Shown here: piece by piece, positions 31,142 through 39,242 of the stretch
How positions within the stretch are numbered: the first letter of the stretch is position 1
How the letters are laid out: each line of letters starts with the position of its first letter
Assembly (NCBI GenBank): GCA_028339355.1
Contig: JAOLBX010000015.1
Span: 1-41,497 of the forward strand
Source: Bacteroidia bacterium
Lineage (GTDB): Bacteria; Bacteroidota; Bacteroidia; NS11-12g; UBA9320
Length of the DNA stretch: 41,497 nucleotides
Direction: 5' to 3'
Notes under the pieces: generated by a model
The model's input: the letters and a program-made list of their open reading frames with translations, nothing else
Databases searched by the model: none
Told to the model about the DNA's origin: nothing
Position numbers and translations under genes: made by a program

Positions 31142-32356
31142 ATGTTAAGTTTTCCGATATACCTAGATAACAATTCCACTACACCGATGGATCCACGTGT
31201 ATTGGAAGCTATGTTGCCTTTTTTCAATGAGAAATTTGGAAACGCTGCAAGTCGTAATCATAGCTTTGGTTGGAGTGCAGAGGAAGCAGTAGATTATGCC
31301 CGTGAGCAAGTAGCACGTTTGGTAGGTGCTACAAGCAAGGAGATTATCTTTACTTCAGGTGCCACAGAAGCTAATAACTTAGCGATTAAGGGTGTATATG
31401 AAATGTATGGTTCTCAAGGGAATCATATGATTACAGTAACTACGGAGCATAAAGCTACCTTAGATGCGTGTAAGAAAGTAGAAAAAATGGGCGGTGATGT
31501 TACTTACCTTTCTCCAAATGAGGATGGATTAATAAACCTTGCAGATCTAGAAGCAGCTATCACAGATAAGACTATTCTGATCACTGTGATGTACGGTAAT
31601 AATGAGATAGGAGTAGTTCAAGACTTAAAGGGGATTTCTGCTATTGCGAAGAAGAATGGTATTCTGTTTCATACAGATGCTACACAAGCTGTAGGTAAGA
31701 TACCAGTAGATGTATTAGCAGATGGGATAGATTTGATGAGTTTTACGGCTCACAAAATGTATGGTCCAAAAGGCGTAGGTGCATTGTACGTAAGACGTAA
31801 AAATCCGAGAGTGAAAGTAACTAGCCAGATGGATGGTGGTGGACACGAGAGAGGTATGCGAAGCGGTACACTCAACGTACCAGGCATTGTAGGTTTTGGA
31901 AAAGCGTGCGAGCTTAGCCAAAATGAAATGGCTGAGGAAGCTGTTAGACTTAGTGCTATGCGTGACAGATTGGAAAAAGAATTACTCACCATAGAAGAAG
32001 CATATGTGAACGGAAATGCGGAGCATAGACTTCCACATGTAGCCAATATTTCTTTCAAATTTGTTGAAGGAGAAGGCCTTATGATGGGTACTAAGGATAT
32101 AGCGGTAAGTAGCGGAAGTGCCTGTACTAGTGCATCTTTAGAGCCTAGTTATGTGCTTAAAAGTCTTGGTTTAGATGATGAGCTTGCTCATTCATCTCTA
32201 CGGTTTGGACTCGGTAGATTTACTACTGACGAAGAAGTAGACTTTGCGATAGACCATGTGAAGACAGCCGTACACAATTTAAGAGAAATGAGTCCGTTGT
32301 GGGAAATGTTTAAAGAAGGCATTGATCTCAAGACAATAGAGTGGGCAGAGCACTAA
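31142..32356 (+). CDS. iscS: Cysteine desulfurase IscS
   Basis: 404-residue PLP enzyme that takes sulfur from cysteine for Fe-S clusters and tRNA thiolation. His103 (TTEHKA), PLP Lys205 (TAHKMYGPKG) and the persulfide Cys328 in the loop SSGSACTSASLEPSYVL agree with IscS numbering, as does the length. IYLDNNSTTPMDPRV opens the protein. First gene of iscS-iscU-iscA. The group I-type active-site loop separates it from SufS. Confidence 0.95.
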   Translation: MLSFPIYLDNNSTTPMDPRVLEAMLPFFNEKFGNAASRNHSFGWSAEEAVDYAREQVARLVGATSKEIIFTSGATEANNLAIKGVYEMYGSQGNHMITVTTEHKATLDACKKVEKMGGDVTYLSPNEDGLINLADLEAAITDKTILITVMYGNNEIGVVQDLKGISAIAKKNGILFHTDATQAVGKIPVDVLADGIDLMSFTAHKMYGPKGVGALYVRRKNPRVKVTSQMDGGGHERGMRSGTLNVPGIVGFGKACELSQNEMAEEAVRLSAMRDRLEKELLTIEEAYVNGNAEHRLPHVANISFKFVEGEGLMMGTKDIAVSSGSACTSASLEPSYVLKSLGLDDELAHSSLRFGLGRFTTDEEVDFAIDHVKTAVHNLREMSPLWEMFKEGIDLKTIEWAEH

Positions 32357-32360
32357 GAGA

Positions 32361-32443
32361 AGTATTGAGTACTGAGTATTTTAGTACTGAGTTTAAATAA
32401 ATATTAAAATAGACTAGTCACTATTGACTAATCACTAATAAAC
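32361..32443. repeat. Degenerate repeat array between iscS and iscU
   Basis: Fills the 95-base spacer. AGTACTGAGT occurs twice (32369-32378 and 32383-32392) after AGTATTGAGT (32361-32370); the second half reads as reverse-complement-like units GACTAGTCAC, TTGACTAATCACTAATAA. Related units occur at 4558, 22061 and 32871. It has no ORF. Confidence 0.55.
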
Positions 32444-32451
32444 TAAGAAAA

Positions 32452-32868
32452 ATGGCATATTCAGAAAAAGTAATCGATCACTACCAGAACCCTAGAAACA
32501 TTGGAACCTTGGATAAGGAGTCAACCGCTGTAGGTACAGGTCTAGTAGGAGCACCAGAGTGCGGAGACGTAATGAGACTGCAGATAGAGGTGGATGATGC
32601 TACAGGTATTATCAAAGATGCAAAGTTCAAAACTTTTGGTTGTGGATCAGCTATTGCTTCTTCATCTTTGGCTACAGAGTGGCTAAAAGGTAAAAGTGTA
32701 GATGCTGCTATGGAAATAGATAATATGGATATAGTAGAAGAATTAGCTTTACCTCCTGTGAAAATACATTGCTCAGTGCTAGCTGAGGATGCGATTAAGA
32801 TGGCAATCAATGACTACAGAGTAAAGCAGGGTCTAGAGCCGATAGAAGACAATAAAAAGCATTATTAA
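32452..32868 (+). CDS. iscU: Fe-S cluster scaffold protein IscU
   Basis: 138-residue scaffold on which IscS-derived sulfur and iron are assembled into 2Fe-2S and 4Fe-4S clusters. Cluster ligands Cys37 (APECGD, with Asp39), Cys64 (TFGCGSAIASSS) and Cys107 (KIHCSVLAEDAIK). The HscA-binding motif LPPVK (residues about 100-104) is intact even though hscA, hscB and fdx do not follow iscA here. 95 bases after iscS, a gap filled with repeats. Confidence 0.96.
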   Translation: MAYSEKVIDHYQNPRNIGTLDKESTAVGTGLVGAPECGDVMRLQIEVDDATGIIKDAKFKTFGCGSAIASSSLATEWLKGKSVDAAMEIDNMDIVEELALPPVKIHCSVLAEDAIKMAINDYRVKQGLEPIEDNKKHY

Positions 32869-32870
32869 TA

Positions 32871-32912
32871 GGTCACTAGCGAAGAGTAACTAGTCACTCC
32901 TCACTAATAACT
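32871..32912. repeat. Degenerate repeat between iscU and iscA
   Basis: Reads GGTCACTAGCGAAGAGTAAC then TAGTCACTCCTCACTAATAA. Contains GCGAAGAGTAA shared exactly with 4576-4586, and ACTAGTCACT shared with the iscS-iscU spacer. CACTAG and CTAGT can pair across the middle. Confidence 0.5.
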
Positions 32913-32928
32913 GTATACTAAAAATAAT

Positions 32929-33255
32929 ATGATAACAGTATCAGAAAGAGCAGCAAAACAGGTAACTAACCTTATGGAGACAGAAGGTCTCGATAAGGAG
33001 TACTTTATTCGTGTATCTGTTGTAGGGGGAGGTTGTTCTGGACTTAGTTACAAAATGGATTTTGATAACGAAAGTCAGGAGAATGACCAAGTATTTGAGA
33101 GCCACGGCTACAAAGTAGTGTGTGACATGAAAAGCTTTCTATACTTATGCGGGACGGAGTTAGACTTTACAGACGGATTAAACGGTAAAGGATTCCAATT
33201 TAATAATCCAAACGCCAGTAGATCGTGTGGTTGTGGAGAGAGTTTCTCCGTATAA
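32929..33255 (+). CDS. iscA: A-type Fe-S carrier protein IscA
   Basis: 108-residue HesB/IscA fold protein that carries or inserts Fe-S clusters. The three conserved cysteines are Cys36 (GGGCSGLSYK), Cys100 and Cys102 (RSCGCGESFSV) at the C-terminus. Final gene of the small isc operon; the strong terminator 26 bases later closes the unit. Close paralogues (ErpA, SufA) have the same motifs, so the symbol rests on context. Confidence 0.92.
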   Translation: MITVSERAAKQVTNLMETEGLDKEYFIRVSVVGGGCSGLSYKMDFDNESQENDQVFESHGYKVVCDMKSFLYLCGTELDFTDGLNGKGFQFNNPNASRSCGCGESFSV

Positions 33256-33281
33256 GCAGCAAATAGAAAAAGTTAAATAGT

Positions 33282-33311
33282 AAAGGAGTGTCATATGACA
33301 CTCCTTTTTTT
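33282..33311 (+). terminator. Intrinsic terminator of the isc operon
   Basis: Perfect inverted repeat AAAGGAGTGTCAT (33282-33294) and ATGACACTCCTTT (33295-33307), merging into a run of seven T (33305-33311). The mirror run of A on the left makes it weakly bidirectional, but no minus-strand gene uses it. Confidence 0.9.
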
Positions 33312-33365
33312 GTGGCCTTTGATAATTTGTCCAAAAGTAATAAAGACAATAATTTAGCAAACACC

Positions 33366-33373
33366 TACCTTTG
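33366..33373 (+). promoter_or_regulatory. -7 box TACCTTTG of the ECF-S-like gene
   Basis: Exact TAnnTTTG, ending five bases before the GTG at 33379. Another candidate leaderless start, and good support for GTG as the true start. Confidence 0.6.
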
Positions 33374-33378
33374 AAATC

Positions 33379-34389
33379 GTGCAAAGAAATAGCAAAATAA
33401 TATCACGACTTACTGCCCTTTGGGCATTGAGTGAAGCTGGATTAGGCGGTGTTTTGCACGCATTGCAGTCCCCGTTTACTGGGCTTTTTGTTGGTGGTTT
33501 TGCGATTGTGCTTGTTAGTTTGATTGCCTATTTCGCCGAAAATAAGAGAAAGACAATTTTTAGGTCTTTGCTAGTAGTATTGATTATAAAACTTGCGGTA
33601 AGCCCGCACTCTCCGCCTACATCATACTTAGCAGTAAGTTTTCAAGCACTTATGGCGGCACTCATATACGGTAAACTCAGCTTGGGCAAATGGAGTGCAA
33701 TGTTACTTGGTGTTGTTACCTTAGTAGAGTCTGCTATTCAGAAACTTTTTGTACTTACTCTCATATATGGTAAAAGTTTATGGGAAGCCATTGATTCATT
33801 TAGTGCGTATGTAGTGGAGTATATGGGATTCTTAGGAAACATATTCTCATCTACAGCTCTTATTTCAATCTACCTTTGGTTTTATGCTCTACTGGGAATA
33901 TTAGTGGGATACATTATCTACGACATAGTGAGATACCTAGAGGTGAATCAAGGTAATGTGAAGTATCAGATACAAGCTATAGAGTTTGATAATGAGGTAG
34001 GAGTAGCCAAAAAGAAACGTGGGAGATGGAGACAATGGGTCATTTTCGGTATATTCTTTGCCATAATTGGAATGTATTATTTCTTTGTTAAAGAAGGGGA
34101 TGCAGTTTGGAAAAACTGGTTGTATATCTTCCTTCGAAGTGCAGGGATTTTGCTGATTTGGTATTATGTTTTGGCTCCTGTATTCAAAAAATATTTCTCA
34201 CAGTTCTTAGAAAATAAGAAGCATAGAGTGCAAGCAGAGGTAGATGAGACCTTGACCTTACTGCCTTATCTAAGAAAAGTAACTAAACTTGCTTGGAGAG
34301 AGAATAAAGGAGAAAAAGGACTGAATAAACTCCGCAATTTTATGGGCGATACTATTTTGTATAGCATTCATCTTAGAATAGAAGAATGA
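33379..34389 (+). CDS. Membrane protein with ECF-transporter S-component-like N-terminus
   Basis: 336 residues. Residues about 1-185 contain six or so spans with ALWALSEAGLGGVLHALQ, TGLFVGGFAIVLVSLIAYF and LAVSPHSPPTSYLAVSFQA, a pattern like vitamin/metal-uptake S components but not one I can name. Residues about 215-280 add two more spans after a basic stretch (KKKRGRWRQW), and the last 60 residues form a charged cytoplasmic tail. The ATGA overlap with the next gene (THEP1-like NTPase) shows they are made together. The ligand is unknown; no ECF ATPase or T component is adjacent. Start is GTG. Confidence 0.6.
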   Translation: MQRNSKIISRLTALWALSEAGLGGVLHALQSPFTGLFVGGFAIVLVSLIAYFAENKRKTIFRSLLVVLIIKLAVSPHSPPTSYLAVSFQALMAALIYGKLSLGKWSAMLLGVVTLVESAIQKLFVLTLIYGKSLWEAIDSFSAYVVEYMGFLGNIFSSTALISIYLWFYALLGILVGYIIYDIVRYLEVNQGNVKYQIQAIEFDNEVGVAKKKRGRWRQWVIFGIFFAIIGMYYFFVKEGDAVWKNWLYIFLRSAGILLIWYYVLAPVFKKYFSQFLENKKHRVQAEVDETLTLLPYLRKVTKLAWRENKGEKGLNKLRNFMGDTILYSIHLRIEE

Positions 34390-34862
34390 TATACATATTG
34401 GCAGGAGATGTGCGGTCAGGAAAGACAAATGCACTTGAGGAATGGATCGGAACCTGGGATAATGTAAAAGGAATATTGTGCCCAGACAATGATGCCGATA
34501 GACGATATCTTTATAACATAGAAACAGGTGAAAACCATACGCTAGAGGTAGATGAGCCGTCGGAGAATACATTTCGTGTAGGGAAGTTCCATTTTTTGCA
34601 AGAGTCTATGATGCTTGCCAATTATATATTGATTAAAACATTTGAAGAGCAAGATTTTGAATTTTTGGTTCTGGATGAATTGGGTAAACTTGAATTGAAA
34701 AATGAGGGTCTTCATCAAGCGACTGATTTTATTCTTAGAAACTATGAGTCTAATGATGATCAAAATTTACTTCTAGTTGTTCGAACCTCATTGGTAAAGG
34801 ACGTTATAGCCCATTATGGTATTCGGAGTTTTCAGATAGTGGCAAAGGAAATGTTGCCGTAA
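34386..34862 (+). CDS. THEP1-like P-loop nucleoside-triphosphatase
   Basis: 158-residue NTPase. Walker A is GDVRSGKT (residues about 7-14); Walker B and the following segment are FLVLDELGKLELKNEGL, the hallmark of the NTPase_1/THEP1 group (PF03266). Members hydrolyse NTPs in vitro with unknown cellular roles. The gene overlaps the membrane-protein gene by four bases (ATGA), suggesting the pair forms one machine, perhaps an energised or GTP/ATP-gated membrane complex. The other direction of reading holds mobA 115 bases further on, so a molybdenum link is possible but unproven. Confidence 0.72.
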   Translation: MIYILAGDVRSGKTNALEEWIGTWDNVKGILCPDNDADRRYLYNIETGENHTLEVDEPSENTFRVGKFHFLQESMMLANYILIKTFEEQDFEFLVLDELGKLELKNEGLHQATDFILRNYESNDDQNLLLVVRTSLVKDVIAHYGIRSFQIVAKEMLP

Positions 34863-34977
34863 ATTCGAATCAGCCTGAGTGACACTTGTAGGTTGAAGTC
34901 TATTTTCTCTTTCTTACACTTCTCAATAAAGCTATCTATATAATCTCAAATTGATTTGTTTAACCATTCGACTTCCT

Positions 34978-35589
34978 TCAAGATGAAATAGGCAATCTTA
35001 TATACTGTTCCATCGTATTCACATTTGTAAAATCTTTCTCACTAGAAATTGGTACTTGTTGGTGGCCATATTTATTTAAAAACTTTTGAAACGATCGTTC
35101 TCCACTTTCAAAATATTCTTCTAGGCAAGGCAAAGCCTCAATTTCCCAAATACTAGGAAAAGGATCCCATATATTGTTTTCTTTGCTGTAATAAGAGGTG
35201 CTAAGTAAATTCCAATCTCTGTATTCAACTAGCTTACGCAAAGTAGAGGTAGATACCAATGGCATGTCAACAGCTACTATCATAATGCTTTTTTGTGTAG
35301 TTCTCATGCTAGATATTATTCCTCCGAGAGGACCTTCACCTTCGAAAACATCTATTACGGTATTTGGCAATTCTAGCGTGTTCTGTTCGCTATTTATAGA
35401 GTAAAAAATATCACTACAAAATGGTTTCAATTTATCGTAGGCTAGCTCTGAAAAGGTTTGCTGCTTTTCAGCAGGATTCATTTCACCTTTTTCAGAATTG
35501 TAAGTAAGACGAGACTTGTCAGTGCCCATCCGAGAACTCTTACCGCCCATTAAAACAATGCCAGTGAGCAGATTAGAATCTTGAATCAA
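34978..35589 (-). CDS. mobA: Molybdenum cofactor guanylyltransferase (MobA-like)
   Basis: 203-residue nucleotidyltransferase that adds GMP to molybdopterin, giving the bis-MGD cofactor. The N-terminal signature is LMGGKSSRMGTDKS (residues about 13-26), with the conserved Lys25; the metal-binding Asp is in VAVDMPLVS, and GEGPLGGIISSM is the usual middle motif. Last gene of the minus-strand molybdoenzyme operon. Its ATG overlaps the stop of the small membrane gene by four bases. The cofactor would serve the YdeP-like enzyme encoded upstream. Confidence 0.9.
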   Translation of the reverse strand: MIQDSNLLTGIVLMGGKSSRMGTDKSRLTYNSEKGEMNPAEKQQTFSELAYDKLKPFCSDIFYSINSEQNTLELPNTVIDVFEGEGPLGGIISSMRTTQKSIMIVAVDMPLVSTSTLRKLVEYRDWNLLSTSYYSKENNIWDPFPSIWEIEALPCLEEYFESGERSFQKFLNKYGHQQVPISSEKDFTNVNTMEQYIRLPISS

Positions 35590-35774
35590 CTTATCGTTTT
35601 ATGTATTAAATGCCCCATTCCCAAACCGATAATCAAACCAGCTATAATGCCTACTATAATGTTGCTAGTGGCAAAACCAAAAACAACACCGATGATAAGC
35701 CCTGAGAATATTCCAACTAAGTAGTTGTTCCTTCGCCTTTTTTCTGCACTTATTTTTCTGTTCTTCTTTCCCAT
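35586..35774 (-). CDS. Small two-span membrane protein
   Basis: 62 residues: a very basic start (MGKKNRKISAEKRRRNN), then two Gly-rich spans (YLVGIFSGLIIGVVFGFA and IIVGIIAGLIIGLGMGHLI). The Gly-zipper pattern resembles small membrane-perturbing or pore-forming peptides and Gly-zipper proteins. It is sandwiched between the YdeP-like gene (9 bases) and mobA (4-base overlap), so it is a genuine member of the operon. Function unknown; perhaps a membrane anchor for the enzyme. Confidence 0.7.
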   Translation of the reverse strand: MGKKNRKISAEKRRRNNYLVGIFSGLIIGVVFGFATSNIIVGIIAGLIIGLGMGHLIHKTIS

Positions 35775-35783
35775 AATTGAGGG

Positions 35784-38078
35784 TCAATTTACACTTTTTA
35801 TTGTAATTTTCACTAACTTGCTCGTAGGTGTATGGCTCCTGTCTGCAAATGAGTCTATGGGTACTAATGGATTAGTTTCGGGGAAATAGGTTGCTACATT
35901 TCCTTCTGGAATAGGGTAGGGTACTATTAAAAACTTACGAGCTTCTCTTTTTACTCCATTAAATTCACTGAATAAATCTACGACTTGTTTCTCTCTCCAG
36001 CCACGAGCTTTCATGTCATTCACGTTCATCATCACAATGCGTCTCTCACTGAAGATGCCACGGTACCGATCATCTAGACCATAAAGAGTTGTGTTATACT
36101 GATCGTGACTTCTGAGAGTCATCATGATGTATTCGCCATCTTTTAGCTCATTATGTGGTATCGTATTGATGGTAAAGTGGGCTTTGCCTGTCGTTGTGTT
36201 CCATTTCCGCACTCTCGCTCCATTGGGTAAGTAGAAACCGCCTGATTCTCGTACTCTAGAATTATAATCATCAAAACCGGAAATAGTAGCTTGGATAGCA
36301 TCGCGTATCTTGTCGTAATTGCCAGCCATTCCGGTCCAGTCTATGTTAGTATTTCTTAATGTAGCACTTGCTATCTCTGCCACAATAGATACTTCGCTTT
36401 TGAGGTGTTTGCTCGGTGGGGAAAGTATTCCTTGAGAACTCTGTACTACGCCCATACTGTTCTCGCAACTTACGAATTGTTCTCCGCTTGATTGTATATC
36501 TTTATCCGTACGGCCAAGACACGGAAGTATCAGTGCTTGCTTACCTGTGATAAGGTGTGAGCGATTTAGCTTAGTGCTCACCTGTACAGTTAAATTGGTG
36601 TTTTGTAATGCTTCTGCGGTGTATTGCGTGTCTGGAGTCGCACTGAGGAAATTGCCGCCCATGGCAAAAAAGACCTTCCCTTTACCTGATTTCATAGCTT
36701 CTATGGCAGATACTACATGGTAACCGTGTTCTCTTGGTGCTGTGATGCCATGATGTTCTTCAAGCTTATCTAAGAATGTATCTTTAGGTGCTTCCCATAT
36801 ACCCATAGTTCTGTCGCCTTGTACATTGGAGTGTCCACGTACTGGGCAGGTTCCTGCTCCGGGTTTGCCAATAGCTCCACGCATTAGGAGTAAGTTCACT
36901 ACCTCTTGTATATTGCCTACACCATTTTTTTGTTGGGTAAGACCCATTGCCCAACAGATGATTATTTTCTCATTTTGAGCCATGAGATGAGTTACTTTAT
37001 CTATTATGGTTTCTGGTACACCACTGTCCGCTATACAGTGTGCTAGGTCTTCTTTCTTTAGCTCCGCTAAAAAGTCTTCAAAACCATGTGTATGTTCTTT
37101 TATGAACTCCCAGTCCAATACATTCCTAGCATTAGCGTCTTCCAAAGTACTTAGTTTGAGCATAATGGCTTTGAGGAAAGCTACATCTCCGTTCACCTTC
37201 ACTGGAGCAAAAATATCGGTAAGCGATGTGCCGCCTTTCATCATTTTTACAGGAGACTGTGGATCGGTAAAATTGAGCAATCCTGCTTCTGGAAGAGGAT
37301 TTACCGTGATTATCTTTCCCCCATTGTTCTTACACTTTTCTAAAGCAGCCAGCATACGCGGGTGGTTCGTTCCTGGGTTTTGGCCCATTATCATGATAAC
37401 TTCTGCTTCATGCAGGTCGTTGAGCGTGACAGAGCCTTTACCGATTCCCACGGTGTGAGACAAGGCTACGCCACTACTTTCGTGGCACATATTGGAGCAG
37501 TCTGGTAGGTTATTGGTGCCATATGCTCGTATGAAAAGTTGGTAGAGGTACGCAGCCTCATTGCTGGTACGTCCACTGGTATAAAATATTGCTTCGTCTG
37601 GAGAATCTAAAGCATTGAGTTCTTTTGCTATGAGCTTAAATGCATCTTCCCAAGAAACAGGTTCGTAATGAGTAGCTCCTTCTCGCAGCACCATCGGCTC
37701 AGTTAGTCTGCCCAGTTTTCCCATTTTAAAATCTGCGAATTTGGAGATTTCTGCAACACTATTTTTAACAAAAAAGTCTCGCGTTACAGACATCTTGGTA
37801 GCTTCTTCAGCTATGGCTTTCATACCGTTTTCGCAGTATTCGCCTAATGCAGATCGATCATCATCTGGGTCTGGCCACGCACATCCGGGGCAGTCAAAAC
37901 CTCCTTTTTGGTTTATTTTTAGACTAAGCTTAAATGCATCTATAGGATCCATATACTTAGCCGCTTGCTTTACAGATGATATAATGGCTGGTAAACCAAC
38001 TGACTTTTCTTTAGGCTCTTTTAAGATAAGACCTGTGAAGTCAAAGTTTTCAATTTCTATTTTTTGGGTTTCTCCCAT
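35784..38078 (-). CDS. ydeP: FdhF/YdeP-family molybdopterin oxidoreductase
   Basis: 764-residue bis-MGD enzyme related to formate dehydrogenase alpha subunits. N-terminal GGFDCPGCAWPDPDD with Cys63 and Cys66, then EYCENG (Cys82): the YdeP pattern, with three cysteines instead of the four 4Fe-4S ligands of typical FDHs. The predicted Mo ligand is Cys198 in CSNMCHESSG. GQNPGTNHPRM, WAMGLTQQKNGVGN and CPVRGHSNVQGDRTMG are cofactor-binding segments. The C-terminal domain (about 635-764) has MTLRSHDQYNTT. The electron partner and substrate are not known; E. coli YdeP is linked to acid resistance. Between fdhD (upstream) and the small membrane gene. Confidence 0.9.
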   Translation of the reverse strand: MGETQKIEIENFDFTGLILKEPKEKSVGLPAIISSVKQAAKYMDPIDAFKLSLKINQKGGFDCPGCAWPDPDDDRSALGEYCENGMKAIAEEATKMSVTRDFFVKNSVAEISKFADFKMGKLGRLTEPMVLREGATHYEPVSWEDAFKLIAKELNALDSPDEAIFYTSGRTSNEAAYLYQLFIRAYGTNNLPDCSNMCHESSGVALSHTVGIGKGSVTLNDLHEAEVIMIMGQNPGTNHPRMLAALEKCKNNGGKIITVNPLPEAGLLNFTDPQSPVKMMKGGTSLTDIFAPVKVNGDVAFLKAIMLKLSTLEDANARNVLDWEFIKEHTHGFEDFLAELKKEDLAHCIADSGVPETIIDKVTHLMAQNEKIIICWAMGLTQQKNGVGNIQEVVNLLLMRGAIGKPGAGTCPVRGHSNVQGDRTMGIWEAPKDTFLDKLEEHHGITAPREHGYHVVSAIEAMKSGKGKVFFAMGGNFLSATPDTQYTAEALQNTNLTVQVSTKLNRSHLITGKQALILPCLGRTDKDIQSSGEQFVSCENSMGVVQSSQGILSPPSKHLKSEVSIVAEIASATLRNTNIDWTGMAGNYDKIRDAIQATISGFDDYNSRVRESGGFYLPNGARVRKWNTTTGKAHFTINTIPHNELKDGEYIMMTLRSHDQYNTTLYGLDDRYRGIFSERRIVMMNVNDMKARGWREKQVVDLFSEFNGVKREARKFLIVPYPIPEGNVATYFPETNPLVPIDSFADRSHTPTSKLVKITIKSVN

Positions 38079-38099
38079 ATCAAATGCTAAGGTAATGTT

Positions 38100-38891
38100 T
38101 TATGTATAAAGATTATAACTCCCCTCCTTCAAAAACCCAATCAATGTTTGGCCGTTTTCTCTGGCTAATTCTACGGCTAGACTACTGGGTGCACCCACGG
38201 AAACTATAGTTCCTATTCCTGCCATTGTTGCTTTCTGTATGAGCTCAAAACTTGCTCTTCCGCTGAGAAGTAAGATGCTTTTCTCCAATGGGAGTTGATT
38301 TTTTCGGAATGCTTCACCTACGAGTTTGTCAAGAGCATTGTGTCTTCCTACGTCTTCTTGTAGCGTTAATAATTTGCCACCCTCACTAAATAGAGCAGCA
38401 GCATGTATGCCTCCTGTTGCTGTAAATAGCGATTGTTGCTCAGCTAGTTTTGCCTTTAGGCTATAGAGTGTTTCGTCTTTAATAATTGTTGTGTTTTTTA
38501 TTTCAAACGGAGCTTTGGTTGTGATGGCCTCTATGCTTGCCTTACCACAAACTCCACAGCTGCTTGTAGTGTAGAAATTACGTTCTGCTTTTTGAAGGTT
38601 GATTGTTACCCCTTCATTTAGGTATACTTTTACTATGTTTTCTCCGAGATACTTTACAGCTTTAATTTGTTCGTAGCCTGAGATTAAGCCTTCGGTAAAT
38701 AAGAATCCTAATGTGAGTTCTTCATCACCCCCTGGTGTACGCATAGTCACAGAGATAGCACGTGGCTTGTCTTCAGCAAAAAGCTTAATTTGAATTGCTA
38801 GTGGTGCTTCTACTGCTACTACATCCTCTCTTTCGGTAGAGGTGCCGTTTTTTGTTTTATTGATTTTTATATGGTGGAGGCCTTCATCCAT
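38100..38891 (-). CDS. fdhD: Formate dehydrogenase accessory sulfurtransferase FdhD
   Basis: 263-residue protein that passes sulfur from a cysteine desulfurase to the bis-MGD cofactor, forming the Mo=S group needed for FDH-type activity. The sulfur-carrying loop is SSCGVCGKAS (Cys112, Cys115). GGDEELTLGFLFTEGLI and EDVGRHNALDKLVG are family motifs. Its ATG overlaps the stop of the preceding gene by one base (TAATG), and the YdeP-like gene follows 21 bases later, so it almost certainly activates that enzyme. IscS encoded 7 kb away could be the sulfur donor. Confidence 0.94.
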   Translation of the reverse strand: MDEGLHHIKINKTKNGTSTEREDVVAVEAPLAIQIKLFAEDKPRAISVTMRTPGGDEELTLGFLFTEGLISGYEQIKAVKYLGENIVKVYLNEGVTINLQKAERNFYTTSSCGVCGKASIEAITTKAPFEIKNTTIIKDETLYSLKAKLAEQQSLFTATGGIHAAALFSEGGKLLTLQEDVGRHNALDKLVGEAFRKNQLPLEKSILLLSGRASFELIQKATMAGIGTIVSVGAPSSLAVELARENGQTLIGFLKEGSYNLYT

Positions 38892-39238
38892 TAGCTGGCC
38901 GGATGAACATATAAATTGCTTTCATCTTCGTGGTCCCTTGGCTTTAGGCATTGCCAATCTTTTTCAATAAGAATAAAAAGACCGTCTATAGTGGTATCAA
39001 AGCCAACTCGTTGGTCTATGTCCCAGTTTTTAAGTAGTGTTCTAGGAATTTTTGTTAATAGCTCACCGTGATTAAATGCTGATGTTATTCTATCAGCATC
39101 AATTGCCTTCAATCCATATTTTAATTCTCCAGATCCAAATTGACATTTGGACCAAGCTTCACCTTCGTTTACCAAAGTTGAAACTTCACTTTGAGATAGT
39201 CTATATCTTAGGCTATTGTCTTTAATTCTAATTTTCAT
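38891..39238 (-). CDS. DUF7009-like small protein beside fdhD
   Basis: 115 residues from the ATG at 39238 (MKIRIKDNSLRYRLSQSEV); six upstream codons in the longer frame overlap the previous gene and are left out. Features are IKDNSLRYRLSQSEV, an acidic middle and a conserved-looking end, EKDWQCLKPRDHEDESN, with one Cys near a run of acidic residues and a His, which could bind metal. Found in my recollection next to fdhD in other Bacteroidota. The 1-base overlap with fdhD supports a role in molybdoenzyme maturation. No activity is known. Confidence 0.65.
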   Translation of the reverse strand: MKIRIKDNSLRYRLSQSEVSTLVNEGEAWSKCQFGSGELKYGLKAIDADRITSAFNHGELLTKIPRTLLKNWDIDQRVGFDTTIDGLFILIEKDWQCLKPRDHEDESNLYVHPAS

Positions 39239-39242
39239 GAAG

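Noticed and set aside
37006-37458. 150-codon plus-strand ORF inside the YdeP-like gene
   Set aside because: Antisense shadow of a clear molybdoenzyme; composition rich in Ser/Pro/Phe as expected from reverse reading.
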